Assembly (NCBI RefSeq): GCF_030269325.1
Contig: NZ_BSTD01000006.1
Coordinates: 1 to 64,000 of the forward strand
Source: Amycolatopsis sp. NBRC 101858
GTDB taxonomy: Bacteria > Actinomycetota > Actinomycetes > Mycobacteriales > Pseudonocardiaceae
Length of the DNA stretch: 64,000 bases
Direction of reading: 5' to 3'
Numbering within the stretch: position 1 is the stretch's first letter; every line of letters begins with the position of its first letter. The position numbers were made by a program, and so were the translations under genes. Under the pieces are notes generated by a model. That model saw only the letters and a list, made by a program, of their open reading frames with translations. It did no database searches and had not been told where the DNA came from. Positions 49,467 to 57,095 of this stretch are shown here, piece by piece.

Positions 49467-50024
49467 ATGCTGCACCTGCCCCGCGCGATCCTGGTCCCGC
49501 TCGTGATCGCCGTCGTGGCGCTGACGGGCGCCGCGCCCGCCTACGCCGACCGGACCATCATGCCGCCGGTGAGCGGTGACGTGCTGGCTTGGCAGCCCCT
49601 CAGCAGCAGCCCGCCCACCGGCCTCAAGTGCATGCAGGTCGACCGGGGACGCCTCGACGACTTCGCCCCGGTGGACCAGTTCGCCTGCGAGTACCGGAAC
49701 AACCAGAGATGGCGGATGGGGCAGGCCACCGACGATCCGAGCGTCTTCTGGCTGCAGAACGTCGCCTCCGCCAAGTGCCTGGACGACTACGCGTACGGAA
49801 TGGACCAGGGGAACCCGATCATCCAATACAACTGCCTCGTGGGCACGAACCAGCAGTGGCGGATGATCTGGGACTACTACAACGGGAACGCGCAGTTCCA
49901 GAACGTCAACAGCGGCCTGTGCCTGTCGGTGGACGGCATTACGAACAGCAACTACCGCCGTTTCGTGCAGAACCCTTGCTACGGATTCGTCAACGAACGG
50001 TTCGAGCCCATCTTGCCGAACTAA
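49467..50024 (+). CDS. secreted ricin-type beta-trefoil lectin protein
   Basis: 185 residues from ATG 49467 with GAGGAG upstream. A signal peptide (LPRAILVPLVIAVVALTGAA, cleavage after AYA) precedes one beta-trefoil domain. Q-x-W-type repeats are seen as NNQRWRMGQ and TNQQWRMIW, with the Cys pairs of the fold (KCLDDYAYGMDQGNPIIQYN C and GLCLSVDGI). It has no catalytic domain, so it is a free carbohydrate-binding protein. It stands alone. The gene downstream on the other strand is a remnant. Confidence 0.78.
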   Translation: MLHLPRAILVPLVIAVVALTGAAPAYADRTIMPPVSGDVLAWQPLSSSPPTGLKCMQVDRGRLDDFAPVDQFACEYRNNQRWRMGQATDDPSVFWLQNVASAKCLDDYAYGMDQGNPIIQYNCLVGTNQQWRMIWDYYNGNAQFQNVNSGLCLSVDGITNSNYRRFVQNPCYGFVNERFEPILPN

Positions 50025-50027
50025 CCC

Positions 50028-50232
50028 ACTGGGCAATGCCGCGGCCGGTCCCTCCGAGACGATGACGTCGGGATGCTCGGTGTCCAGGCGGACGTCGTGC
50101 ACGACTCCTTCCTCTTCGGCAAGGATGCCCACGACATCGCCTCGGGTGACGAAGACCTTGCCGACGACGGCCGGTGTCGGATCGCCGTCGGGGAACTCGG
50201 TGTAGCGGGGATCTTCCTTGTCACCGCCGCGC
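50028..50232 (-). pseudogene. gene fragment of unknown family
   Basis: A minus-strand frame encodes GDKEDPRYTEFPDGDPTPAV, VGKVFVTRGDVVGILAEEEG, VVHDVRLDTEHPDVIVSEGP and AAALPSG with balanced composition and high third-position G+C. No start codon with a ribosome site precedes it (the SRPBCC stop lies just upstream) and no stop ends it at the natural place: the frame runs on as antisense of the lectin gene. Both ends therefore look lost. The family is not recognised. Confidence 0.4.
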
Positions 50233-50262
50233 GGTGAGTGCGGCCTGCGTGCGCCGTCTCGT

Positions 50263-50700
50263 CTAGTGCGCCAGCCCGTTGAGCACGTCGGTGAGCTGCT
50301 TTTCGGTGTCGTTGCCGAGCTTTTCGAAGACCACCTTGCCCAGCGGTGCCGCGACCTTGGCCAGGCCGGTGAACTGCAGCTCGTTGGTGTAGGTGACGGT
50401 CGAGCCGGTGCCACTGGGCGTGACGTCGATGGTCTCGGTCGAGGTGGCGGTGTCGTTGCGCCCGACCAGCACGACGCGGTCACCGGCGAGCTGCTCGAGG
50501 GTGTAGGTCAGCTCGGTGCTGATCCCCGCGATCTTCGAGGTGTTGTGCCACGACGAGCCGACCCGGACCGGGCCGCTGTCGTTGCGGACGCAGCGCTCGG
50601 TGCCGGGATCCCACTCCTCGGCGTGGCCGAAGTCGGCCAGGTAGGGGACGACGACGCCGGGCGCCGCGTCGACCGTGAACGTGCGGGAAACAGTGGTCAT
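50263..50700 (-). CDS. SRPBCC-family protein
   Basis: 145 residues from ATG 50700 with AAAGGGTGG upstream. The START/polyketide-cyclase-like pattern is visible: SRTFTVDAAPGVVVPYLADF, WDPGTERCVRNDSGPVRVGS, TELTYTLEQLAGDRVVLVGR and FEKLGNDTEKQLTDVLNGLA (the C-terminal helix). Such proteins bind hydrophobic small molecules in a cavity; no catalytic assignment is possible. It lies downstream of the TspO gene with 161 bases between. Confidence 0.78.
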   Translation of the reverse strand: MTTVSRTFTVDAAPGVVVPYLADFGHAEEWDPGTERCVRNDSGPVRVGSSWHNTSKIAGISTELTYTLEQLAGDRVVLVGRNDTATSTETIDVTPSGTGSTVTYTNELQFTGLAKVAAPLGKVVFEKLGNDTEKQLTDVLNGLAH

Positions 50701-50861
50701 GGGTCCACCCTTTCGGTCAGGTCGAAGAACTTCGATGACGACTTCAGACTCCGCGCCGGGACGGATCCATCGGCTACCCCGCTGCCGCCGACGGCAAAAC
50801 AACCCGCCGGGTGACCCGCCTCATGGCCACTCCCCCGCGACCGCCAGCGGAGGCGCGCCGG

Positions 50862-51338
50862 TCAGTTCAGCACGACGATCGCGGCGTTGAGCGCCGTGGC
50901 GAACACGGTCCAAGTCAGGTAAGGGACCTGCAGCGCGGCGGCCACGCGCGAGCGGCGCCAGAACAGCGTCAGCGCGCCCGCCACCGCGATGTCGAGGAGC
51001 ACGATCTCGACCAGCGCGAGCGTGTAGGCGCCGGCGGCGAAGAACAACGGCGTCCACGCCGCGTTGAGCACCAAGCCGACCGCGTACCAGGCGAAGCCCG
51101 TCCTGGTGCCGCCGGCGCGCCAGTACAGCCAGCCGGACACGGCGATCAGGACATACAACACCGTCCACACCGGACCGAACAGCCAGGACGGTGGCGCCCA
51201 GGGTGGCTGCTCGAGCCCGGCGTACACCTCGCGCGAGGACGACGCGGCGAAGCCACCGACCACGGCGACGACGGCCACCGCGGCCAGGAAGCCGGCCAGG
51301 ACGACCGGCGCCGGGGCGGAACGGTGCACGGTGGTCAT
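50862..51338 (-). CDS. tspO: TspO/MBR-family membrane protein
   Basis: 158 residues, five hydrophobic segments. Family residues are present: the WAPPSWLFGPVWTVLYVLIA loop (conserved P-P-x-x-F-x-P-V-W), SGWLYWRAGG and LNAAWTPLFFAAGAYTLALV (N-x-x-W-x-P-x-F-F). TspO proteins bind porphyrins and cholesterol-like ligands; in Rhodobacter the protein modulates carotenoid and photosynthesis gene expression in response to oxygen and light. ATG 51338 overlaps the upstream epimerase stop, so it is co-translated with it and shares the GATGCA-repeat promoter region. Confidence 0.88.
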   Translation of the reverse strand: MTTVHRSAPAPVVLAGFLAAVAVVAVVGGFAASSSREVYAGLEQPPWAPPSWLFGPVWTVLYVLIAVSGWLYWRAGGTRTGFAWYAVGLVLNAAWTPLFFAAGAYTLALVEIVLLDIAVAGALTLFWRRSRVAAALQVPYLTWTVFATALNAAIVVLN

Positions 51339-52693
51339 ACCGGTTCTCCCACGTTCGAGGTGTCGGCGGCCGTGCCGAGCAGGTGCGCCAGTGCGTCGCC
51401 GAGCCGGGCGTGCCGGAAGACGTGCCCGGCCGCGAGCAGCCGTTCCGGCTGCACGCGCTGATCGGCGAAAGCCAGCTCACGGGCACCGTCCCGGCCGAGC
51501 AGCAGCCGCGGTCCGAAGCGCGGCACCTTCAGCAGCGCCGGGCGCTTGAGGACGCTGGCGAGGACCCTCGTGTACTCGGTGTTGCGCACCGGCTCCGGGC
51601 TCACGGCGTTGACCGGCCCGTCGAGGCCGCGGTCGGTCAGCGCGCGCAGGTAGATGTCGGTCAGGTCGTCGAGGCCGATCCACGGCGTCCACTGGCGGCC
51701 CGCGCCGAGCGGCCCGCCCAGCCCGGCCGCGAACAGTGGGTACTGCAGCCGCAGCAGACCGCCGCGCGGGCTCAGTGCGAGGCCCGTGCGGACCTGCACC
51801 ACCCGGATCCCGGCCGCCGCGGCGGGTTCGGTGGCCGCCTCCCACTCGGTGACGATGTCGGCCAGGGCGCCCTCCCCCGGCTTGCTGTCTTCGGTGAGGA
51901 CGTCGTCGCCGCGGTCGGGGCCGTAGTAGCCGACGGCCGAGGCCGACACGAACACGCCGGGGCCGTCCGGGGTGCGGGCCGCCAGTGCGGCCAGCGCCCG
52001 GGTCGGGCCGATCCGGCTGTCCCGGACGGCTCGCAGGTGATCGTCGTCGAACCGCCCGGCGACGGAGGTGCCGGCCAGGTGCACGACCGCGTCGACGCCG
52101 GCCAGCAGGCCGGTGGCCGGCGCGGCCGGGTCCCACGTCCGCTCGTCCCGGGTGCGCGCGGGCCGCCGCACCAGCCGGATCACCCGGTGGCCGCCGGTGG
52201 TCAGCAGCGCCGTCAGCGCGGACCCGACCAGTCCGCTCGCGCCGGTGACGGCCACGGTCAGCGGTCCGTGCCAGTACCGGTGCTGGGCGGCGAGATCGGC
52301 GGCGAGCTGACGGTGGCGGTAGGCGAACATGGACCGGAGCAGCCCTGCGGGCACCGGGGTTTCGACGAGGTCGGTGACGACTGTCCGATCAGGACTGTCG
52401 GCGGCGAAGCGGTGGGTGTGCCGCCAGGACAACAGGTTCGACAGCACGGGCGTGTCCAGCCGGTCGACGAACTGGTGCGGCGGCCGGTAGCCGTCCGGGT
52501 CGTGGTCCGCGACCCAGCGCAGGCCCCCGGGCAGGTTCAGCCGCGCCCGGCCGTCGCGCAGCGAGTCGGCTTCGGCGGCGACCTTGACGGGCTGCCACGG
52601 CGGCGTCAGCCGCACGATGGCCCCGGGCAGGCCGTGCCAGGCGAACACTTCGTCGAGCGGGGCGGCCACCACCGTGGAGAACTCGTGAGCCAC
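51335..52693 (-). CDS. TIGR01777-family NAD-dependent epimerase with N-terminal SRPBCC-like domain
   Basis: 452 residues from GTG 52693, which follows the near-consensus site GGAGGTGA by five bases. Residues 1-150 resemble an SRPBCC domain (FSTVVAAPLDEVFAWHGLPG, YRPPHQFVDRLDTPVLSNLL). Residues about 155-450 are the SDR domain: VAVTGASGLVGSALTALLTT, VDAVVHLAGTSVAGRFD, VSASAVGYYGPDRGDDVLTE and WTPWIGLDDLTDIYLRAL. The family occurs in light- and singlet-oxygen-induced gene sets of other bacteria, which fits the 11-bp GATGCA repeats upstream. Substrate unknown. Confidence 0.85.
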   Translation of the reverse strand: MAHEFSTVVAAPLDEVFAWHGLPGAIVRLTPPWQPVKVAAEADSLRDGRARLNLPGGLRWVADHDPDGYRPPHQFVDRLDTPVLSNLLSWRHTHRFAADSPDRTVVTDLVETPVPAGLLRSMFAYRHRQLAADLAAQHRYWHGPLTVAVTGASGLVGSALTALLTTGGHRVIRLVRRPARTRDERTWDPAAPATGLLAGVDAVVHLAGTSVAGRFDDDHLRAVRDSRIGPTRALAALAARTPDGPGVFVSASAVGYYGPDRGDDVLTEDSKPGEGALADIVTEWEAATEPAAAAGIRVVQVRTGLALSPRGGLLRLQYPLFAAGLGGPLGAGRQWTPWIGLDDLTDIYLRALTDRGLDGPVNAVSPEPVRNTEYTRVLASVLKRPALLKVPRFGPRLLLGRDGARELAFADQRVQPERLLAAGHVFRHARLGDALAHLLGTAADTSNVGEPV

Positions 52694-52773
52694 GCGATCA
52701 CCTCCGCGACGCATCTACCATCCGAACACTTGCGGAGCGTAGGTCGCGCACTGGGGCGTTGCACGTCGAATGC

Positions 52774-52790
52774 GATGCAGATGCGATGCA
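52774..52790. promoter_or_regulatory. two GATGCA repeats 11 bp apart upstream of the TIGR01777-tspO operon
   Basis: TGCGATGCAGA and TGCGATGCAAA are consecutive 11-base units, with GATGCA at 52774-52779 and 52785-52790. They lie 81 bases upstream of the epimerase start. Direct repeats at one helical turn are the binding form of CarH/LitR-type MerR regulators. Confidence 0.65.
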
Positions 52791-52798
52791 AACAAGGT

Positions 52799-53326
52799 TC
52801 AGACTTCGGACAAGCGTGGTCGCCGCGCCACCACGGGCGGCCGTGACCACGGGGTGCGGCCCCAGGGTTTGGCGACCGACAGCCACGTCATGGCCAGGAA
52901 CGCGACGATGTTGAGCGCCGCGCCGTAGGCGAGCGGGCCCGCCACCGGGCTCTCGACGCCCGCGGCGGCCGCGGCGATGCTCTGCTCGACCCACACCCCG
53001 AGGCCGAACGTGCTGTAGACGATCACGGCGACGGTCAGCACCAGCTTCACCAGCACCCACCAGAACCGGGTCAGCCCCCACTTCGTCACCGCCCCCAGCA
53101 CGATCCCGCCGACCAGCGTGAGAAACGCCGCCGGGATGACCACGAAGTCGTCGATGCGCTCGATCAGCCGGTAGGCGACCTCGCGGACGCCGGGCTCGCC
53201 GGTGTACCCGGCGGTCATTGCGAGCACGACGTTGGCCGCGCCCGCCCCCAGCCAGCCGACCGACACCGCGACGTGCACGAACACCATCACCTGCCGCAGC
53301 CGCTTCCCGGCCGTCCACCGCCCCAT
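52799..53326 (-). CDS. DUF2269-type integral membrane protein
   Basis: 175 residues from ATG 53326. Four hydrophobic segments: about 10-36 (VMVFVHVAVSVGWLGAGAAN, with the conserved HVxxSxxWxG), 55-78, 85-105 and 135-155. The early His-Val...Ser...Gly-Trp pattern is typical of DUF2269 and related four-helix proteins that may bind haem between helices. It lies between the TIGR01777 gene and a divergent qcrB paralogue. A GATGCA-type repeat pair lies 64 bases upstream, shared with qcrB. Confidence 0.72.
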   Translation of the reverse strand: MGRWTAGKRLRQVMVFVHVAVSVGWLGAGAANVVLAMTAGYTGEPGVREVAYRLIERIDDFVVIPAAFLTLVGGIVLGAVTKWGLTRFWWVLVKLVLTVAVIVYSTFGLGVWVEQSIAAAAAGVESPVAGPLAYGAALNIVAFLAMTWLSVAKPWGRTPWSRPPVVARRPRLSEV

Positions 53327-53389
53327 TTCCCCATCGTGACCGACGGCGGCCACGCCCGCAGCGCGATCCCGCGAGGACACACCGTGCGC

Positions 53390-53406
53390 GATTCAAATTC
53401 GATGCA
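53390..53406. promoter_or_regulatory. GATTCA-N5-GATGCA pair between the DUF2269 gene and qcrB
   Basis: GATTCA (53390-53395, one mismatch) and GATGCA (53401-53406) are exactly 11 bases apart in the 168-base gap between divergent genes. It could serve either or both promoters. Confidence 0.6.
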
Positions 53407-53494
53407 CCATCGGCCGCAGACCGGGTTTTCGTTGCGGCGGCGACGCGGCGGGGTGACGATCGCCGGGCGGGCCACCGCCGGAGGAGGATCGCCG

Positions 53495-55063
53495 ATGAGT
53501 TCACTCACCACGCCGACCAGGGGCGCGAGTGCCGTCGAAAAGGCGCTGGGCACCGCCGCGAACGACGCCGACCAGCGGTACCACGCGGCCAAGGGCCTGC
53601 GGCACCAGCTGAACAAGGTGTTCCCGACCCACTGGTCGTTCCTGCTGGGCGAGATCGCGCTCTACAGCTTCATCATCCTGCTGCTGACCGGGGTGTACCT
53701 GACGCTGTTCTTCGACCCCTCCATGCAGGAGGTCGTCTACCAGGGCAGCTTCAAGAACATGCAGGGCCTGGAGATGTCGCGGGCCTTCGCCACCACGCTC
53801 GACCTGTCCTTCGACGTGCGCGGCGGCCTGTTCATGCGTCAGCTGCACCACTGGGCCGCGCTGATCTTCGTCGCGGCGATGGCCGTGCACATGCTGCGCA
53901 TCTTCTTCACCGGCGCGTTCCGGCGCCCGCGTGAGGCCAACTGGGTGATCGGCGGGCTGCTGCTGATCCTGGGCTGCTTCGAGGGCTTCTTCGGCTACTC
54001 GCTCCCGGACGACCTGCTCTCCGGTACCGGTATCCGCGCGACCCTGTCGGGGATCGTGTTGTCGGTGCCGGTGATCGGCACCTGGATCCACTGGGCGTTG
54101 TTCGGTGGGGAGTTCCCGGGTGATCAGATCATCCCGCGGTTGTACACGCTGCACATCCTGCTGCTGCCGGGCATCATGCTCGCGCTGGTGGGGGCGCACC
54201 TGGCGCTGGTGTGGTATCAGAAGCACACGCAGTTCCCGGGGGTGCGGCGCAAGGAGGCCAACGTCGTCGGCGTCCGGATCATGCCGTACTTCGCGCTGAA
54301 GGGCGGGGCGTTCTTCACGCTGGTCGTGGGTGTGCTGGCGCTGATGTCGGGGCTGTTCCAGATCAACCCGGTGTGGAACTTCGGGCCTTACAACCCTTCC
54401 CAGGTCTCCGCCGGGTCCCAGCCGGACTGGTACATGGGGTGGGCCGACGGGCTGCTGCGGATCTGGCCGCCGTGGGAGCTCTACCTCGGCGACCACACCG
54501 TGCCCCCGGTGTTCTTCGCCGGCGCCATCGGGATCGCGGTGCTCGTGACCCTGCTGCTGAGTTACCCCTTCATAGAGCGGAAACTGTCCGGCGACACCGC
54601 CCACCACAACCTGCTCCAGCGCCCGCGCGACGCACCGGTGCGCACCTCGATCGGCGCGATGGCCATCGCCTTCTTCCTCGTGCTCACCCTGTCCAGCTTC
54701 AATGACATCTTCGCCGCGCAGTTCGCCCTGTCGTTGAACGCGACGACGTGGGCGGGCCGGATCGGGCTGCTGGTCGCCCCGCCGCTGGCCTACTTCGTCA
54801 CGTACCGGATCTGCCTGGGCCTGCAGCGGGCCGACCGCGAGGTGCTCGACCACGGCGTCGAAACCGGCATCATCAAGCGGCTGCCGCACGGCGAGTTCAT
54901 CGAGGTCCACCAGCCCCTGTCCGCGGTCCCGCTCGAGTACCAGGGCGCGCCCGTGCCGAAGAAGATGAACAAGCTGGGCACCGCCGGCCACGCCGTGCCG
55001 GGGTCCCTGCTGCGCCCGGACCCCGAGGACGAAACCCGTGCCCTGCACCAAGAACGCCGATGA
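53495..55063 (+). CDS. cytochrome b subunit of a bc1-type complex (QcrB paralogue, solitary)
   Basis: 522 residues from ATG 53495 with GGAGGAGG upstream. The actinobacterial QcrB pattern is clear: LNKVFPTHWSFLLGEIALYS, FMRQLHHWAALIFVAAMAVH (first haem His pair), NWVIGGLLLILGCFEGFFGY, RLYTLHILLLPGIMLALVGA HLAL (second His pair), and the quinol-site loop with PPWE. The C-terminal 130 residues are the usual actinobacterial extension. In the normal cluster qcrC and qcrA precede qcrB; neither is here, so this is probably a second copy. The GATGCA repeats and neighbouring regulator suggest conditional expression. Confidence 0.88.
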   Translation: MSSLTTPTRGASAVEKALGTAANDADQRYHAAKGLRHQLNKVFPTHWSFLLGEIALYSFIILLLTGVYLTLFFDPSMQEVVYQGSFKNMQGLEMSRAFATTLDLSFDVRGGLFMRQLHHWAALIFVAAMAVHMLRIFFTGAFRRPREANWVIGGLLLILGCFEGFFGYSLPDDLLSGTGIRATLSGIVLSVPVIGTWIHWALFGGEFPGDQIIPRLYTLHILLLPGIMLALVGAHLALVWYQKHTQFPGVRRKEANVVGVRIMPYFALKGGAFFTLVVGVLALMSGLFQINPVWNFGPYNPSQVSAGSQPDWYMGWADGLLRIWPPWELYLGDHTVPPVFFAGAIGIAVLVTLLLSYPFIERKLSGDTAHHNLLQRPRDAPVRTSIGAMAIAFFLVLTLSSFNDIFAAQFALSLNATTWAGRIGLLVAPPLAYFVTYRICLGLQRADREVLDHGVETGIIKRLPHGEFIEVHQPLSAVPLEYQGAPVPKKMNKLGTAGHAVPGSLLRPDPEDETRALHQERR

Positions 55064-55075
55064 CCGCCAGGCCGT

Positions 55076-55927
55076 TCAGCTGCTGTAAACGCCCAATGCC
55101 GCCGTGAACGACGGCGGGAGCGGCTCGCCCACCGTCGGCAGCCCGCGCCACCCCGGCCCTGCCGGGCGCACCGGCACCCCTTCGGCGCTCAAGACGCGCA
55201 GGAACCGCACGTCGGCCGACTGCGCGGTCATCGACCACACCACGACGTCGCGCGGCGCGAACCGGGCGGACATCGCCCGCAGGACGTCGACCGAAACCGG
55301 CCCGCTCAGGAACGCGGCCGCGGCGCCGTCGTCGCTCAACGCCGCGCTGAGCATCTTGACCGGCAGCTCGTGCCGCTCGGTCGGGCCGCAGACGAACAGC
55401 ACCGGCGCCGAGCCCCCGGGACCGGCCGCCGGGGCCGCGTACCGGTCGATCGCCGCGGAGGCCGTGGTGGCCAGCGCCCACTCGGCGACCATCGCGTTCC
55501 GGTCATCGTGCTCGGCCCAGCGTTCACCGATGGCGCGCAGCACCGGTGCCACGACCTCAGTCCACGTCTTGGCCACGCCCAGGCTGGTGAAGGCGTCGTC
55601 GACCAGCGCGCCGATCGTGGGCAGGTCGAAGGACTCCGCGGCTTCGGTGAGCCGCTCCCGGCGTCGCCGGGCGGTCGTCTCGGCGGCCGAGCGCGACAGC
55701 ACGAGCCGGGCCGCGTCCCGCGCGCTGGTCCCCTGCGCCTGCAGCGCCCGCATCCGGCGCAGCCGCTCGACGTCCTCCGGGGTGTAGCGCCGGCGGTTGT
55801 TGTCCTCCCGCTGGGCGGCGCCGATCCCGTACCGCTTCTCCCACGTCCGCAGGGTCACCTGGGAGACCCCGAGCGCCCGCGCCACTTCGCTCGAGCCGAG
55901 CGAACGTGCTTCGGACGTATCGGTCAC
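55076..55927 (-). CDS. MerR-family regulator with degenerate cobalamin-binding-like domain (second copy)
   Basis: 283 residues from GTG 55927 (GGGAG upstream). MerR winged helix: SSEVARALGVSQVTLRTWEK, RYGIG, RRRYTPEDVERLRRMRALQA. The helical bundle follows, with GERWAEHDDRNAMVAEWALA where CarH has W-x9-E-H: the Glu is there, but Trp stands where the cobalamin-contacting His should be. The last domain has VCGPTERHELPVKMLSAALS, keeping the His of E-x-H but with Pro in place of Gly. It is convergent with qcrB (12 bases apart). Its own promoter carries a GATGCA pair, so it probably autoregulates. Confidence 0.82.
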   Translation of the reverse strand: MTDTSEARSLGSSEVARALGVSQVTLRTWEKRYGIGAAQREDNNRRRYTPEDVERLRRMRALQAQGTSARDAARLVLSRSAAETTARRRRERLTEAAESFDLPTIGALVDDAFTSLGVAKTWTEVVAPVLRAIGERWAEHDDRNAMVAEWALATTASAAIDRYAAPAAGPGGSAPVLFVCGPTERHELPVKMLSAALSDDGAAAAFLSGPVSVDVLRAMSARFAPRDVVVWSMTAQSADVRFLRVLSAEGVPVRPAGPGWRGLPTVGEPLPPSFTAALGVYSS

Positions 55928-56002
55928 GCCGTCTCCCGGTGTTCGCCTGCCACCGCCTCCCACCTGCGTGGATGACGATTTGATCGCACCACAGCATACC
56001 GT

Positions 56003-56019
56003 TGCATCGCGGCTGCATC
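56003..56019. promoter_or_regulatory. two TGCATC (inverted GATGCA) repeats 11 bp apart upstream of the MerR gene
   Basis: TGCATC occurs at 56003-56008 and 56014-56019. Read toward the MerR gene they are GATGCA-N5-GATGCA. They lie 76 bases upstream of its GTG, in the 112-base gap after the MpaB-like gene. Confidence 0.65.
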
Positions 56020-56039
56020 GCAGAACGGAGGGCGCCGGT

Positions 56040-56894
56040 TCACGACTCCGGCGCGGCCATGGCCCAGCGCACCGCCTTGACCAAGGAGGCGGCCGCCAGC
56101 CGGACGACCGTGGCCTCCGCCACCGGCAGGTACGGCAGGCGCAGCGGAGCCCGGGTCCACACCGGCAGCATCGCGACCGCGGAAGCCGCGAGCACGGCGT
56201 ACGGAACCCTTGCAGGCCACGGAATCGGCGGGGTGACGAGCAGGAACCGAGCCGCCCGGCGCGCGTCCGCGCCGCCCCGCAGCTCCGGCCGGTACGCGGC
56301 CAGCGCCCGGTCGAGCTCGGCCCGCGTCCGTGGTGGCTCGAGGACGCCGAGCTTCTCGGCGACCAACGCGGTCTCCGCGACGTAGCGGTCACATCCGGCC
56401 TCGTCGAGCGGCTGGGCGCCGTACCGCTGGTGGGCCCGCAGGAAGCTGTCCGTTTCCGCGATGTGCACCCACTTCAGCAGGTGCGGGTCGTCGGCCCGGT
56501 AGGGCTGCCCGTCCTCGGTGGTACCGCGTACGCGCCGGTGCACGCCCCGCACGGCCGAGACGGCTCGCTCGGCGTCCTCGGCGGTGCCGAACGTCGTCAC
56601 GGCGAGGAACGTGCTGGTGCGCTGCAGCCGTCCCCAGGGATCGCCCCGGTACCCCGAATGGGCGGCCACCGCGGCCATCGCCGACGGGTGCAGCGACTGC
56701 AGCAGCAGCGCGCGCAACCCGCCGGTGAACATCGCCGTGTCGCCGTGCACCCGGCGGATCGCGCTGTCGGGAGCGAACCAGCGCGGTCCGGGCGCGTGGT
56801 GGATCCGGTCCCGGTTGCGTGGCCCGTCCGGGCCGGCCACCCGCGCGAAGAGCGCGTCCCGAGCCCGTTCCCGTACCTGCGCGACGCTGGTCAT
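56040..56894 (-). CDS. oxygenase MpaB family / DUF2236 protein
   Basis: 284 residues from ATG 56894 with GGAGG upstream. The family pattern is recognisable: WFAPDSAIRRVHGDTAMFTG, LLLQSLHPSAMAAVAAHSGY, DPWGRLQRTSTFLAVTTFGT and DDPHLLKWVHIAETDSFLRA, with His residues in HPSAMAAVAAHSGY and KWVHIAE that can ligate haem. Related proteins (rubber oxygenase Lcp, fungal MpaB) cleave isoprenoid double bonds. Cleavage of a carotenoid or other isoprenoid is an attractive inference given the shared GATGCA regulon. Confidence 0.8.
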   Translation of the reverse strand: MTSVAQVRERARDALFARVAGPDGPRNRDRIHHAPGPRWFAPDSAIRRVHGDTAMFTGGLRALLLQSLHPSAMAAVAAHSGYRGDPWGRLQRTSTFLAVTTFGTAEDAERAVSAVRGVHRRVRGTTEDGQPYRADDPHLLKWVHIAETDSFLRAHQRYGAQPLDEAGCDRYVAETALVAEKLGVLEPPRTRAELDRALAAYRPELRGGADARRAARFLLVTPPIPWPARVPYAVLAASAVAMLPVWTRAPLRLPYLPVAEATVVRLAAASLVKAVRWAMAAPES

Positions 56895-56929
56895 GGGCCC
56901 CGACCTCCGTCCTGCCGAATCGCGACTTC

Positions 56930-56946
56930 GATGCAACTTCGATGCA
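56930..56946. promoter_or_regulatory. two GATGCA repeats 11 bp apart upstream of the MpaB-like gene
   Basis: TTCGATGCAAC and TTCGATGCAGA are consecutive 11-base units (GATGCA at 56930-56935 and 56941-56946). They lie 36 bases upstream of the start codon, close enough to overlap the promoter. Confidence 0.65.
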
Positions 56947-57095
56947 GATTCGGCTCCTTGCCGACTTTCCTACATCGCCCGAGCGGCCTGTGCCCGTCAA
57001 TCCTACCTGCTGAAACTCGGCGATCACGCCGATCCGGTGTGGGAATCCGCCGTGGATCACCGCCGATCGAGCACGGACAGTGGCCGATCTTCCAC

